A DNA stretch of 64,000 nucleotides from Enterobacter huaxiensis. Lineage in GTDB: Bacteria; Pseudomonadota; Gammaproteobacteria; Enterobacterales; Enterobacteriaceae. Below the pieces are notes generated by a model. It had not been told where the DNA came from, made no database searches, and worked only from the letters and a program-made list of their open reading frames with translations. The translations under genes were made by a program, and so were the position numbers. Where the stretch lies: assembly GCF_003594935.2 (NCBI RefSeq), contig NZ_CP043342.1, positions 4,154,001 to 4,218,000 on the forward strand, read 5' to 3'. This document shows positions 8,741 to 17,899 of this stretch, piece by piece (within the stretch, counting starts at the first letter, position 1; each line of letters begins with the position of its first letter).

Positions 8741-10203
8741 AAAAGATAAGCCACTGGATTAACGGTAAAAACGTCGCGGGAAGCGAATACTTCCACACCA
8801 CCAACCCGGCCACCGGCGAGGTGCTGGCAGAGGTCGCCTCCGGCGGTGAAGCTGAAATTCACCAGGCCGTTGCCGCCGCCAAAGAGGCGTTCCCGAAGTG
8901 GGCCAACCTGCCGATGAAGGAGCGCGCGCGCCTGATGCGCCGTCTGGGCGACCTGATCGACCAGAACGTGCCCGAGATCGCCGCCATGGAAACCGCCGAC
9001 ACCGGCCTGCCGATCCACCAGACCAAAAACGTGCTCATTCCGCGCGCCTCGCACAACTTCGAGTTCTTCGCCGAGGTGTGCCAGCAGATGAACGGCAAAA
9101 CCTACCCGGTCGACGACACGATGCTGAACTACACCCTGGTGCAGCCGGTGGGCGTCTGCGCTCTGGTGTCGCCGTGGAACGTGCCGTTTATGACCGCCAC
9201 CTGGAAGGTCGCGCCGTGCCTGGCGCTCGGAAACACCGCGGTGCTAAAAATGTCTGAACTCTCCCCGCTCACCGCCGACCGCCTGGGCGAGCTGGCGCTG
9301 GAGGCGGGCATTCCGGCGGGCGTGCTGAACGTGGTGCAGGGCTACGGCGCGACGGCGGGCGACGCGCTGGTGCGCCATCACGACGTGCGCGCCGTCTCCT
9401 TCACCGGCGGCACCGCCACCGGACGCAACATCATGAAAAACGCCGGGCTGAAGAAGTACTCCATGGAGCTGGGCGGCAAATCCCCGGTGCTGATTTTTGA
9501 AGATGCCGACATCGAGCGCGCGCTGGACGCCGCCCTGTTCACCATCTTCTCCATCAACGGCGAGCGCTGCACCGCCGGCTCGCGCATCTTCATCCAGCAG
9601 AGCATCTACCCGGAATTCGTCAAGCGCTTTGCCGAGCGCGCCAACCGCCTGCGCGTGGGCGACCCGACCGATCCGAATACCCAGATTGGCGCGCTGATCA
9701 GCAAGCCACACTGGGAGAAGGTTTCCGGCTATATCCGCCTCGGCATTGAAGAGGGCGCAACCCTGCTGGCGGGCGGCCCGGACAAACCAGCTGACCTGCC
9801 CGCTCACCTGAAGGGCGGCAACTTCCTGCGACCAACCGTGCTGGCGGACGTCGATAACCGCATGCGCGTGGCGCAGGAGGAGATCTTCGGGCCGGTGGCC
9901 TGCCTGCTGCCGTTTAAGGACGAAGCGGAAGGCCTGCGCCTGGCCAACGACGTGGAGTACGGGCTGGCGTCGTACATCTGGACCCAGGACGTCAGCAAGG
10001 TGCTGCGCCTGGCGCGCAATATCGAAGCCGGCATGGTGTTCGTTAACACCCAGAACGTGCGCGACCTGCGCCAGCCGTTTGGCGGCGTGAAGGCCTCCGG
10101 CACCGGCCGCGAGGGCGGCGAATATAGCTTCGAGGTCTTCGCGGAGATGAAGAACGTCTGCATCTCGATGGGCGACCATCCAATTCCAAAGTGGGGGATC
10201 TGA
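8737..10203 (+). CDS. hpaE: HpaE, 5-carboxymethyl-2-hydroxymuconate semialdehyde dehydrogenase
   Basis: A 488-residue NAD-dependent aldehyde dehydrogenase. It oxidises the ring-cleavage product 5-carboxymethyl-2-hydroxymuconate semialdehyde to the acid, the step between HpaD and HpaF. The catalytic residues are visible: Glu244 in MELGGKSP and Cys278 in NGERCTAG. The cofactor loop FTGGTATG and the C-terminal FGGVKASGTGREGG are intact. The ATG overlaps the hpaG stop by four bases, indicating translational coupling. Length and motifs are as in the E. coli B/C/W enzyme. Confidence 0.95.
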   Translation: MKKISHWINGKNVAGSEYFHTTNPATGEVLAEVASGGEAEIHQAVAAAKEAFPKWANLPMKERARLMRRLGDLIDQNVPEIAAMETADTGLPIHQTKNVLIPRASHNFEFFAEVCQQMNGKTYPVDDTMLNYTLVQPVGVCALVSPWNVPFMTATWKVAPCLALGNTAVLKMSELSPLTADRLGELALEAGIPAGVLNVVQGYGATAGDALVRHHDVRAVSFTGGTATGRNIMKNAGLKKYSMELGGKSPVLIFEDADIERALDAALFTIFSINGERCTAGSRIFIQQSIYPEFVKRFAERANRLRVGDPTDPNTQIGALISKPHWEKVSGYIRLGIEEGATLLAGGPDKPADLPAHLKGGNFLRPTVLADVDNRMRVAQEEIFGPVACLLPFKDEAEGLRLANDVEYGLASYIWTQDVSKVLRLARNIEAGMVFVNTQNVRDLRQPFGGVKASGTGREGGEYSFEVFAEMKNVCISMGDHPIPKWGI

Positions 10204-10205
10204 AC

Positions 10206-11057
10206 ATGGGTAAACTAGCGCTAGCGGCAAAAATCACCCACGTACCGTCGATGTACCTCTCCGAGCTGCCGGGCAAAAACCACGGCTGCCGCCAGTCGGC
10301 CATCGACGGGCATAAAGAGATCAGCAAGCGCTGCCGCGAGCTGGGCGTGGACACCATCATCGTGTTCGACACCCACTGGCTGGTGAACAGCGCGTACCAC
10401 ATCAACTGTGCGGACCATTTTGCGGGCGTCTACACCAGCAACGAGCTGCCGCACTTTATCCGCGACATGACCTACGACTACGACGGCAACCCGGCGCTCG
10501 GCCAGCTGATCGCCGACGAGGCGGTGAAGCTCGGCGTGCGCGCCAAAGCGCACAACATTCCGAGCCTGAAGCTGGAGTACGGCACGCTGGTGCCGATGCG
10601 CTACATGAATGCGGATAAGCACTTCAAAGTGATTTCCATCTCGGCGTTCTGCACGGTTCACGACTTTGCCGACAGCCGCAGGCTGGGCGAGGCCATCGTC
10701 AGCGCGATTGAGAAATACGACGGCACCGTGGCGGTGCTCGCCAGCGGCTCGCTGTCGCACCGCTTTATCGACGACCAGCGCGCGGAGGAAGGGATGAACA
10801 GCTACACCCGCGAGTTTGACCGTCAGATGGACGAGCGCGTGGTGAAGCTGTGGCGCGAGGGGCAGTTCAAGGAGTTTTGCAGCATGCTGCCGGAGTACGC
10901 CGACTACTGCTACGGCGAGGGCAACATGCACGACACGGTGATGCTGCTGGGGATGCTCGGCTGGGACAGCTACGACGGCAAGGTGGAGTTTCTCACCGAG
11001 CTGTTCGCCAGCTCCGGTACCGGCCAGGTTAACGCCGTTTTCCCGCTGCCCGCGTAA
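10206..11057 (+). CDS. hpaD: HpaD, homoprotocatechuate 2,3-dioxygenase
   Basis: A 283-residue class III (LigB-type) extradiol dioxygenase that opens the ring of 3,4-dihydroxyphenylacetate. The sequence has the family's N-terminal metal-site region (KITHVPSM, FDTHWLVN) and the conserved GSLSHR segment. The start is taken as ATG 10206, two bases after the hpaE stop; the in-frame GTG at 10191 lies inside hpaE and would add unrelated residues. It is translationally packed between hpaE and hpaF. Confidence 0.93.
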   Translation: MGKLALAAKITHVPSMYLSELPGKNHGCRQSAIDGHKEISKRCRELGVDTIIVFDTHWLVNSAYHINCADHFAGVYTSNELPHFIRDMTYDYDGNPALGQLIADEAVKLGVRAKAHNIPSLKLEYGTLVPMRYMNADKHFKVISISAFCTVHDFADSRRLGEAIVSAIEKYDGTVAVLASGSLSHRFIDDQRAEEGMNSYTREFDRQMDERVVKLWREGQFKEFCSMLPEYADYCYGEGNMHDTVMLLGMLGWDSYDGKVEFLTELFASSGTGQVNAVFPLPA

Positions 11058-11066
11058 GGAGCCACC

Positions 11067-11447
11067 GTGCCGCACTTTATTGCTGAATGTACCGACAACA
11101 TCCGCGAGCAGGCCGACCTGCCGGGGCTGTTCGCCAAAGTGAACGAGGCGCTCGCCGCCACGGGCATCTTCCCCATCGGCGGTATCCGCAGCCGCGCCCA
11201 CTGGCTGGACACCTGGCAGATGGCCGACGGCAGGCACGATTACGCCTTTGTGCATATGACGCTGAAGATTGGTGCCGGGCGCAGCCTGGAGAGCCGGGAA
11301 GAGGTCGGTGAAATGCTGTTTGCGCTGATCAAAACGCACTTCGCGGAGCTTATGGCGAGCCGCTATCTGGCACTGTCTTTCGAGCTCGACGAGCTGCACC
11401 CGACGCTCAATTACAAGCAAAACAACGTGCACGCGTTGTTTAAGTAA
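11067..11447 (+). CDS. hpaF: HpaF, 5-carboxymethyl-2-hydroxymuconate isomerase
   Basis: A 126-residue tautomerase-superfamily enzyme matching E. coli HpcD (CHMI). It starts at GTG 11067 after a GGAG site. Residue 2 is proline, which becomes the N-terminal catalytic base once the initiator Met is removed (MPHFIAEC). The conserved RSRAHW and the C-terminal LNYKQNNVHALFK are present. It isomerises the product of HpaE before HpaG acts. The gene is followed by a paired palindromic repeat and then hpaH. Confidence 0.93.
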   Translation: MPHFIAECTDNIREQADLPGLFAKVNEALAATGIFPIGGIRSRAHWLDTWQMADGRHDYAFVHMTLKIGAGRSLESREEVGEMLFALIKTHFAELMASRYLALSFELDELHPTLNYKQNNVHALFK

Positions 11448-11450
11448 TAC

Positions 11451-11541
11451 CGTCCCCTCTCCCATTGGGAGAGGGTTAGGGTGAGGGGATACCTCTGCGG
11501 CCCGATGCCCTCACCCCGTCCCTCTCCCACGGGGAGAGGGA
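11451..11541. repeat. Paired CTCTCCC-type palindromic repeat inside the hpa operon
   Basis: Two inverted copies (11451-11488 and 11507-11541) each have a CTCTCCC/GGGAGAG hairpin with a CCCTAACC/CCCTCACC tail. Relatives lie at 15413, 21168, 22427, 42429 and 49602. It separates hpaF from hpaH and could stabilise or attenuate the mRNA. Confidence 0.8.
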
Positions 11542-11568
11542 GAAAAAAACATAAAACAGGATATCGCC

Positions 11569-12372
11569 ATGCTCGACAAACATACCCATACCCTGATCGC
11601 CCACCGTCTGCATCAGGCGGAGCAGTCCCGGGAGCAGATCCGCGCGATCTCGCTGGACTACCCGGAGATCACGATTGAAGACGCCTACGCCGTTCAGCGC
11701 GAATGGGTCAGCCTGAAGATCGCCGAAGGCCGCGTGCTGAAGGGCCACAAGATCGGCCTCACCTCCAAAGCGATGCAGGCCAGCTCGCAGATTAGCGAGC
11801 CGGACTACGGCGCGCTGCTGGACGACATGTTCTTCCACGACGGCAGCGACATTCCCGTCGATCGCTTTATCGTTCCACGCATCGAAGTGGAGCTGGCCTT
11901 CGTGCTGGCAAAACCGCTGCGCGGCCCGAACTGCACCATTTTCGACGTCTACAACGCCACGGACTACGTCATCCCCGCGCTGGAGCTTATCGACGCCCGC
12001 TGCCACAACGTCGACCCGGAAACCCAGCGCCCGCGCAAGGTGTTCGACACCATTTCCGATAACGCCGCCAACGCCGGGGTGATACTCGGCGGCCGTCCGA
12101 TTAAGCCCGACGCGCTGGATCTGCGCTGGATCTCCGCCCTGCTCTACCGCAACGGCGTGATCGAAGAGACCGGCGTTGCCGCAGGCGTGCTTAACCATCC
12201 GGCGAACGGCGTGGCGTGGCTGGCGAACAAGCTGGCGCCGTACGACGTGCAGCTTGAGCCCGGCCAGATCATCCTCGGCGGCTCGTTTACCCGCCCGGTG
12301 CCCGCCAGCAGAGGCGACACCTTCCACGTCGACTACGGCAGCATGGGCTCCATCAGCTGCCGCTTTGTCTAG
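11569..12372 (+). CDS. hpaH: HpaH, 2-oxohept-4-ene-1,7-dioate hydratase
   Basis: A 267-residue member of the hydratase/decarboxylase family (MhpD-like, distant FAH fold). It adds water to 2-oxohept-4-ene-1,7-dioate, giving 4-hydroxy-2-oxoheptanedioate for HpaI. Recognisable segments are GHKIGLTSKAMQ, the metal-ligand region PRIEVELAFVL, and ELIDARC. It starts at ATG 11569 and is followed nine bases later by hpaI, in the standard order of enteric hpa operons. Confidence 0.93.
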   Translation: MLDKHTHTLIAHRLHQAEQSREQIRAISLDYPEITIEDAYAVQREWVSLKIAEGRVLKGHKIGLTSKAMQASSQISEPDYGALLDDMFFHDGSDIPVDRFIVPRIEVELAFVLAKPLRGPNCTIFDVYNATDYVIPALELIDARCHNVDPETQRPRKVFDTISDNAANAGVILGGRPIKPDALDLRWISALLYRNGVIEETGVAAGVLNHPANGVAWLANKLAPYDVQLEPGQIILGGSFTRPVPASRGDTFHVDYGSMGSISCRFV

Positions 12373-12381
12373 GAGATAGCG

Positions 12382-13179
12382 ATGCAAAACGCATTCAAAG
12401 CGGCGCTGAAAGCGGGCCGCCCGCAAATTGGCTTATGGCTGGGGCTGACCAGCAGCTACAGCGCCGAGCTGCTGGCCGGAGCAGGCTTCGACTGGCTGCT
12501 GATCGACGGCGAGCACGCGCCAAACAGCGTGCAGACCGTCTTAACCCAACTGCAGGCCATCGCGCCCTATCCCAGCCAGCCGGTGGTGCGCCCGTCGTGG
12601 AACGACCCGGTGCAGATAAAGCAGCTGCTGGACGTGGGGGCGCAAACCCTGCTGGTGCCGATGGTGCAAAACGCCGACGAAGCGCGGCTGGCGGTACGTT
12701 CGACGCGCTATCCGCCCGCGGGCATTCGCGGCGTCGGCAGCGCCCTGGCTAGAGCGTCGCGCTGGAACCGCATCCCGGACTACCTCCAGCAGGCTAACGA
12801 CGCCATGTGCGTGCTGGTGCAGATTGAAACCCGCGAGGCGCTGAAAAACCTGCCGCAGATCCTGGACGTTGAAGGCGTCGACGGCGTGTTCATCGGCCCG
12901 GCGGATCTGAGCGCCGACATGGGCTTTGCCGGCAATCCGCAGCACCCGGAAGTGCAGGCCGCCATTGAGCAGGCGATCGCGCAGATCCTCAGCGCGGGCA
13001 AAGCCCCCGGCATACTGATGGCCAACGAGGCGCTGGCAAAACGCTACCTTGAACTCGGCGCGCTGTTTGTCGCCGTCGGCGTCGACACCACCCTGCTCGC
13101 CCGCGGCGCGGAAGCGCTGGCGGCGCGCTTTATCGAAAAACCGGCTACGTCAGTGAATAACAATAAATCCGTCTACTAA
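12382..13179 (+). CDS. hpaI: HpaI, 4-hydroxy-2-oxoheptanedioate aldolase
   Basis: A 265-residue class II HpcH/HpaI-family aldolase that cleaves 4-hydroxy-2-oxoheptanedioate to pyruvate and succinate semialdehyde. It shows the TIM-barrel motifs IGLWLGL, LLIDGEHAPN (His base), and the divalent-metal ligands in VQIETREAL and FIGPADLSADMG. A GGAG site precedes the ATG. Succinate semialdehyde made here could be oxidised by the sad-like gene at 25115-26485, although that gene is 12 kb away. Confidence 0.94.
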   Translation: MQNAFKAALKAGRPQIGLWLGLTSSYSAELLAGAGFDWLLIDGEHAPNSVQTVLTQLQAIAPYPSQPVVRPSWNDPVQIKQLLDVGAQTLLVPMVQNADEARLAVRSTRYPPAGIRGVGSALARASRWNRIPDYLQQANDAMCVLVQIETREALKNLPQILDVEGVDGVFIGPADLSADMGFAGNPQHPEVQAAIEQAIAQILSAGKAPGILMANEALAKRYLELGALFVAVGVDTTLLARGAEALAARFIEKPATSVNNNKSVY

Positions 13180-13200
13180 ACGTAAGATCTGGAGCGCACC

Positions 13201-14547
13201 ATGACGACTTCTACCCTGCAAGATCAGAAAGCTATTGAACATCGCGTTATCGGCAAGCTGTTCCGTCGGCTGATCGTGTTTCTCTTTATCCTGTTTGTCT
13301 TTTCGTTTCTCGATCGCATCAATATCGGCTTTGCCGGGCTGACGATGGGCAAGGATCTGGGCCTCACCTCCACCATGTTTGGCCTGGCGGCAACGCTGTT
13401 TTACGTCACCTACGTGCTGTGCGGGATCCCGAGCAACATCATGCTGGCGAAGATCGGCGCGCGCCGCTGGATCGCCGGGATCATGGTGGTGTGGGGCATC
13501 GCCTCCACCTGCACCATGTTTGCCACCAGCCCGCACACGCTCTATGTTTTACGCATGCTGGTGGGCATTGCCGAAGCCGGCTTCCTGCCGGGGATCCTGG
13601 TCTATCTCACCTGGTGGTTCCCGGCCTATCACCGCGCCCGCGCCAACGCGCTGTTTATGATCGCCATGCCGGTGACCATGATGCTCGGCTCGATCCTCTC
13701 CGGCTACATTCTGGCGATGGACGGGCTGTGGAACCTGAAGGGCTGGCAGTGGCTGTTCCTGCTGGAAGGGATACCGTCGGTGGTGCTGGGCGTGGTGACG
13801 TGGTTTTACCTCAACGACACGCCGGACCAGGCCACCTGGCTGGACGATGACGAAAAGCAGGCGCTGAAAACGATGATCGCCCGCGAGCAGGAGGTTGCCA
13901 TTGCCCAATCCGTCACGCCGCGATCGACGCTGCGCGAAGTATTGACCCCCGCGGTTCTGCTCTACACGCTAGCCTACTTCTGCCTGACCAACACGCTGAG
14001 CGCGATTAACATCTGGACGCCGCAGATCCTGCAAAGCTTCAACACCGGCAGCAGCAACATCACGATCGGCCTGCTGGCGGCAATCCCGCAGTTTTGCACC
14101 ATCCTCGGGATGATCTGGTGGAGCCGCCGCTCCGACAGGCTAAAAGAGCGAAAAAAGCACACCATCCTGCCTTACCTGTTCGCCGCGGCGGGATGGATGC
14201 TGGCCTCGGCAACCGATCACAGCCTGATCCAGCTGCTTGGCATCATCATGGCCTCAACCGGATCCTTTACCGCCATGGCGATATTCTGGACCACGCCGGA
14301 TCGGGTTATTAGCCTGCAGTCCCGCGCGGTGGCGCTGGCGGTGATCAACGCCATCGGCAACGTCGGCTCCGCCGTCAGCCCACTGCTGATTGGCATTCTT
14401 CGCGACGCGACCGGCAGCTTCAGCTCCGGGCTGTGGTTCGTGGCCGGGCTGCTCGTCGTTGGCGCGCTGGTGCTGACGCGCATCCCGATGACGCAGCGGG
14501 ATCGGCAGAGGAGCGGCCATGTGCCAGAGCCCCATCGCCAACATTGA
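13201..14547 (+). CDS. hpaX: HpaX, 4-hydroxyphenylacetate MFS permease
   Basis: A 448-residue major facilitator transporter with about 12 membrane segments, of the anion:cation symporter family. Key segments are FLDRINIGFAGL in helix 1 and the conserved GIAEAGFLPG in helix 4. It imports 4-hydroxyphenylacetate with protons. It follows hpaI by 21 bases with a GGAG site, and its 3' end overlaps the start of hpaA by 29 bases. Confidence 0.92.
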   Translation: MTTSTLQDQKAIEHRVIGKLFRRLIVFLFILFVFSFLDRINIGFAGLTMGKDLGLTSTMFGLAATLFYVTYVLCGIPSNIMLAKIGARRWIAGIMVVWGIASTCTMFATSPHTLYVLRMLVGIAEAGFLPGILVYLTWWFPAYHRARANALFMIAMPVTMMLGSILSGYILAMDGLWNLKGWQWLFLLEGIPSVVLGVVTWFYLNDTPDQATWLDDDEKQALKTMIAREQEVAIAQSVTPRSTLREVLTPAVLLYTLAYFCLTNTLSAINIWTPQILQSFNTGSSNITIGLLAAIPQFCTILGMIWWSRRSDRLKERKKHTILPYLFAAAGWMLASATDHSLIQLLGIIMASTGSFTAMAIFWTTPDRVISLQSRAVALAVINAIGNVGSAVSPLLIGILRDATGSFSSGLWFVAGLLVVGALVLTRIPMTQRDRQRSGHVPEPHRQH

Positions 14548-15451
14548 TATCAGCAAGGAGTACGACGAAAGTCTGGGCACCGACGACGTGCAATACCAGT
14601 CGTTCGCCCGCATGGCGGCCTTTTTTGGCCGCGACATGCAGGCGCATCGTCACGACCAGTATTTTCAGATGCACTTTCTCGATACCGGACAGATTGAACT
14701 CCAGCTCGACGATCACCGCTACTCGGTGCAGGCCCCGCTATTCGTCCTCACGCCGCCCTCGGTGCCGCACGCGTTTATCACCGAGTCCGACAGCGACGGG
14801 CACGTGCTGACGGTGCGCGAGGATCTGATCTGGCCGCTGCTGGAGGTGCTCTACCCCGGCACGCGGGAAGCGTTTGGCCTGCCGGGGATCTGCCTCTCGC
14901 TGGCCGACAGGCCGGACGAGCTGGCGGCGCTGAAGCATTACTGGCAGCTGATTGCCCGTGAATCCACGGAACAATTGCCCGGGCGAGAACACACCCTGGT
15001 CCTGCTGGCGCAGGCGGTCTTTACCCTGCTGCTGCGCAACGCGAAGCTCGACGACCACGCTTCGGGCGGCATGCGCGGCGAGCTGAAGCTGTTCCAGCGC
15101 TTTACCCAGCTGATTGATGCCCACTACCACCAGCACTGGACGGTGCCGGAATACGCCAGCGAGCTGCACCTGACCGAATCCCGCCTGACGGATATCTGCC
15201 GTCGCTTCGCCAACCGCCCGCCGAAGCGGCTGATCTTCGACCGCCAGCTGCGCGAAGCGAGGCGTCTGCTGCTGTTTTCCGACAGCGCGGTCAGCGAGAT
15301 CGCCTGGCAGCTGGGGTTTAAGGACCCGGCCTATTTCGCCCGGTTTTTTAACCGCTTAGTAGGGTGCTCGCCGAGCGCGTATCGGGCGCAGAAAGTACCG
15401 GTATCGCCTGTTCCCCTCACCCCTGCCCTCTCCCAAAGGGAGAGGGAGTAA
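14519..15451 (+). CDS. hpaA: HpaA, AraC-family activator of hpaBC
   Basis: A 310-residue AraC/XylS-type regulator that in E. coli W activates the hpaBC promoter in response to 4-hydroxyphenylacetate. The N-terminal cupin effector domain carries HRHDQYFQMHF (about residues 41-51). The C-terminal double helix-turn-helix spans about residues 195-295, ending with IAWQLGFKDPAYFARFFNRLVGCSPSAYR. The ATG at 14519 lies inside hpaX in another frame. Oddly, the last residues (VPLTPALSQRERE) and the stop codon are encoded by a CTCTCCC-type repeat, so a repeat has replaced the natural C-terminus. Confidence 0.92.
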   Translation: MCQSPIANIDISKEYDESLGTDDVQYQSFARMAAFFGRDMQAHRHDQYFQMHFLDTGQIELQLDDHRYSVQAPLFVLTPPSVPHAFITESDSDGHVLTVREDLIWPLLEVLYPGTREAFGLPGICLSLADRPDELAALKHYWQLIARESTEQLPGREHTLVLLAQAVFTLLLRNAKLDDHASGGMRGELKLFQRFTQLIDAHYHQHWTVPEYASELHLTESRLTDICRRFANRPPKRLIFDRQLREARRLLLFSDSAVSEIAWQLGFKDPAYFARFFNRLVGCSPSAYRAQKVPVSPVPLTPALSQRERE

Positions 15452-15490
15452 CCGTCCCCTCTCCCTTTGGGAGAGGGTTAGGGTGAGGGA
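15413..15490. repeat. Paired CTCTCCC-type repeat spanning the hpaA stop
   Basis: Two inverted copies of the CCCTCACCC...CTCTCCC palindrome lie head to head. The left copy is translated as the C-terminus of HpaA, with the TAA at 15449-15451. The pair separates hpaA from the hpaBC promoter and can fold into terminator-like hairpins. Confidence 0.85.
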
Positions 15491-15628
15491 AATCACACTC
15501 TGCGATCTCTCGCGAAAAGTACCCGCCGTTGTCCCAAACGTCCCTTCACGTTTCGCCCCTCTCAGGCTTCAATTAAATAACAAAAGCAAAACATAAATTT
15601 AACAAAACTATTCCGATACGAGGTCCCT

Positions 15629-17191
15629 ATGAAGCCTGAAGATTTCCGCACTGATGCCAAACGTCCGTTAACCGGCGAAGAGTATTTAAAAAGCCTGCAG
15701 GACGGTCGTGAGATTTATATCTACGGCGAGCGCGTCAAAGACGTCACCACCCATCCGGCGTTTCGCAACGCGGCGGCCTCCATCGCGCAGATGTACGACG
15801 CCCTGCACAAGCCGGACATGCAGGACACGCTGTGCTGGGGCACCGACACCGGCAGCGGCGGCTATACACACAAGTTCTTCCGCGTGGCGAAAAGCGCCGA
15901 CGACCTGCGCCAGCAGCGCGACGCCATCGCCGAGTGGTCGCGCCTGAGCTACGGCTGGATGGGCCGCACGCCGGACTACAAAGCCGCGTTCGGCTGCGCG
16001 CTCGGCGCCAACCCGGCCTTCTACGGCCAGTTCGAGCAGAACGCCCGCAGCTGGTACACGCGCATTCAGGAAACCGGCCTGTACTTCAACCACGCCATCG
16101 TTAACCCGCCGATCGACCGGCACAAGCCGGCGGACGAGGTGAAAGACGTCTACATCAAGCTGGAGAAAGAGACCGACGCCGGGATCATTGTCAGCGGCGC
16201 GAAAGTGGTGGCGACCAACTCGGCGCTGACCCACTACAACATGATCGGCTTCGGCTCCGCGCAGGTAATGGGCGAAAACCCGGACTTTGCGCTGATGTTC
16301 GTCGCGCCGATGGATGCCGAAGGCGTGAAGCTGATCTCCCGCGCCTCCTACGAGATGGTGGCAGGCGCAACGGGATCCCCTTACGACTACCCGCTCTCCA
16401 GCCGCTTCGACGAGAACGACGCCATTCTGGTGATGGATCGCGTGCTGATCCCGTGGGAAAACGTGCTTATCTACCGCGATTTCGACCGCTGCCGCCGCTG
16501 GACGATGGAGGGCGGCTTCGCCCGCATGTACCCGCTGCAGGCCTGCGTGCGGCTGGCGGTGAAGCTCGACTTTATCACCGCCCTGCTGAAGAAATCACTC
16601 GAGTGCACCGGTACCCTGGAGTTCCGCGGCGTGCAGGCGGATCTCGGTGAAGTGGTGGCCTGGCGCAACATGTTCTGGGCGCTGAGCGACTCTATGTGCT
16701 CCGAAGCCACGCCGTGGGTCAACGGCGCCTACCTGCCCGATCACGCCGCGCTGCAAACCTACCGCGTGATGGCGCCGATGGCCTACGCGAAGATCAAGAA
16801 CATCATCGAGCGTAACGTCACCTCCGGGCTGATCTACCTGCCGTCCAGCGCCCGCGACCTGAACAACCCGCAGATCGACCAGTATCTCGCCAGGTACGTG
16901 CGCGGCTCCAACGGCATGGATCACGTTGAACGTATCAAGATTTTGAAACTGATGTGGGACGCCATCGGCAGCGAGTTCGGCGGCCGCCACGAGCTGTACG
17001 AAATCAACTACTCCGGCAGTCAGGATGAGATCCGCCTGCAGTGCCTGCGCCAGGCGCAAAGCTCCGGCAACATGGACAAAATGATGGCGATGGTCGACCG
17101 CTGCATGTCCGAGTACGACCAGCACGGCTGGACGGTACCGCACCTGCACAACAACGCCGATATCAACATGCTCGACAAGCTGCTGAAATAG
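15629..17191 (+). CDS. hpaB: HpaB, 4-hydroxyphenylacetate 3-monooxygenase oxygenase
   Basis: A 520-residue FADH2-dependent oxygenase component, acyl-CoA-dehydrogenase-like fold, close to E. coli HpaB. With FADH2 supplied by HpaC it ortho-hydroxylates 4-hydroxyphenylacetate to homoprotocatechuate. Conserved stretches include HAIVNPPIDR, AGATGSPYDYPLSSRFDENDAILV (flavin/substrate loop) and the C-terminal GSQDEIRLQCLRQAQSSG. It has its own upstream region (15491-15628) where HpaA and CRP would act. hpaC follows 17 bases downstream. Confidence 0.95.
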   Translation: MKPEDFRTDAKRPLTGEEYLKSLQDGREIYIYGERVKDVTTHPAFRNAAASIAQMYDALHKPDMQDTLCWGTDTGSGGYTHKFFRVAKSADDLRQQRDAIAEWSRLSYGWMGRTPDYKAAFGCALGANPAFYGQFEQNARSWYTRIQETGLYFNHAIVNPPIDRHKPADEVKDVYIKLEKETDAGIIVSGAKVVATNSALTHYNMIGFGSAQVMGENPDFALMFVAPMDAEGVKLISRASYEMVAGATGSPYDYPLSSRFDENDAILVMDRVLIPWENVLIYRDFDRCRRWTMEGGFARMYPLQACVRLAVKLDFITALLKKSLECTGTLEFRGVQADLGEVVAWRNMFWALSDSMCSEATPWVNGAYLPDHAALQTYRVMAPMAYAKIKNIIERNVTSGLIYLPSSARDLNNPQIDQYLARYVRGSNGMDHVERIKILKLMWDAIGSEFGGRHELYEINYSGSQDEIRLQCLRQAQSSGNMDKMMAMVDRCMSEYDQHGWTVPHLHNNADINMLDKLLK

Positions 17192-17208
17192 CGCAGCGGG
17201 AGGCTTCA

Positions 17209-17721
17209 ATGCAATCAGATGAACAACGCCTGCGTTTTCGCGACGCGATGAGCAGCCTGTCCGCCGCGGTCAATATCGTCACCACCGAAGGCGAGGCGGG
17301 ACGCTGCGGCATCACCGCCACCGCCGTCTGTTCGGTGACGGATACGCCGCCTTCGCTGATGGTCTGTATCAACGCCAACAGCGCCATGAATCCGGTTTTT
17401 CAGGGCAACGGCAGGCTGTGCGTAAACGTGCTGAACCACGAACAGGAGATCATGGCCCGCCACTTCGCCGGGATGACCGGCATGGCCATGGAGGAGCGTT
17501 TTACGCTCTCCTGCTGGCAGAAAGGCCCGCTGGCGCAGCCGGTGCTAAAAGGGGCGCTGGCAAGCCTTGAGGGTGAGATAAGCCAGGTCCAAACCATCGG
17601 CACCCATCTTGTCTATCTTGTTGAAATTAAAAACATCATTCTCAGTGATGAGGGTCACGGCCTGATCTATTTTAAACGCCGCTTCCACCCGGTGATGATG
17701 GAGCCTGAAGCCGCAATATAA
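17209..17721 (+). CDS. hpaC: HpaC, NAD(P)H:flavin reductase
   Basis: A 170-residue flavin reductase-like (FMN-binding split barrel) protein, the small component of the 4-HPA monooxygenase. It reduces FAD with NADH and hands FADH2 to HpaB. Characteristic motifs are FRDAMSSLSAAVNIVTTEGEAGRCGITATAVCSVTD and LCVNVLNHEQEIMARHFAG. The ATG at 17209 follows GGGAGG; a longer frame begins inside hpaB and is not credible. A strong hairpin follows the stop. Confidence 0.94.
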   Translation: MQSDEQRLRFRDAMSSLSAAVNIVTTEGEAGRCGITATAVCSVTDTPPSLMVCINANSAMNPVFQGNGRLCVNVLNHEQEIMARHFAGMTGMAMEERFTLSCWQKGPLAQPVLKGALASLEGEISQVQTIGTHLVYLVEIKNIILSDEGHGLIYFKRRFHPVMMEPEAAI

Positions 17722-17730
17722 TCCCCCTTC

Positions 17731-17755
17731 GTGCTGGCCGTTTCGCGGCCAGCAC
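17731..17755 (+). terminator. Hairpin ending hpaBC
   Basis: Perfect 10-base arms GTGCTGGCCG and CGGCCAGCAC enclose a short loop ten bases after the hpaC stop. The following T content is modest, so termination is likely but not certain. Confidence 0.6.
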
Positions 17756-17899
17756 CACTTTCCACAAAAAAACCTAAGGTTTCCGCTAAATCACGCCGTT
17801 ATATAACCATAAGAGAAATTTTCTGCGTCTGAATACTGACACCGCGTGTCAGTGCTATCCGCATCATTCAGCGTATACCCCAATATACAGGAAGACCTT

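Noticed and set aside
10221..12426. Long minus-strand frames opposite hpaD-hpaF and hpaH
   Set aside because: Antisense shadows of well-recognised hpa genes, including frames that run through the palindromic repeat.
11451..15490. Clustered short repeats that might suggest a CRISPR array
   Set aside because: They are palindromic, unevenly spaced, lie at gene ends, and have no unique spacers or cas genes.
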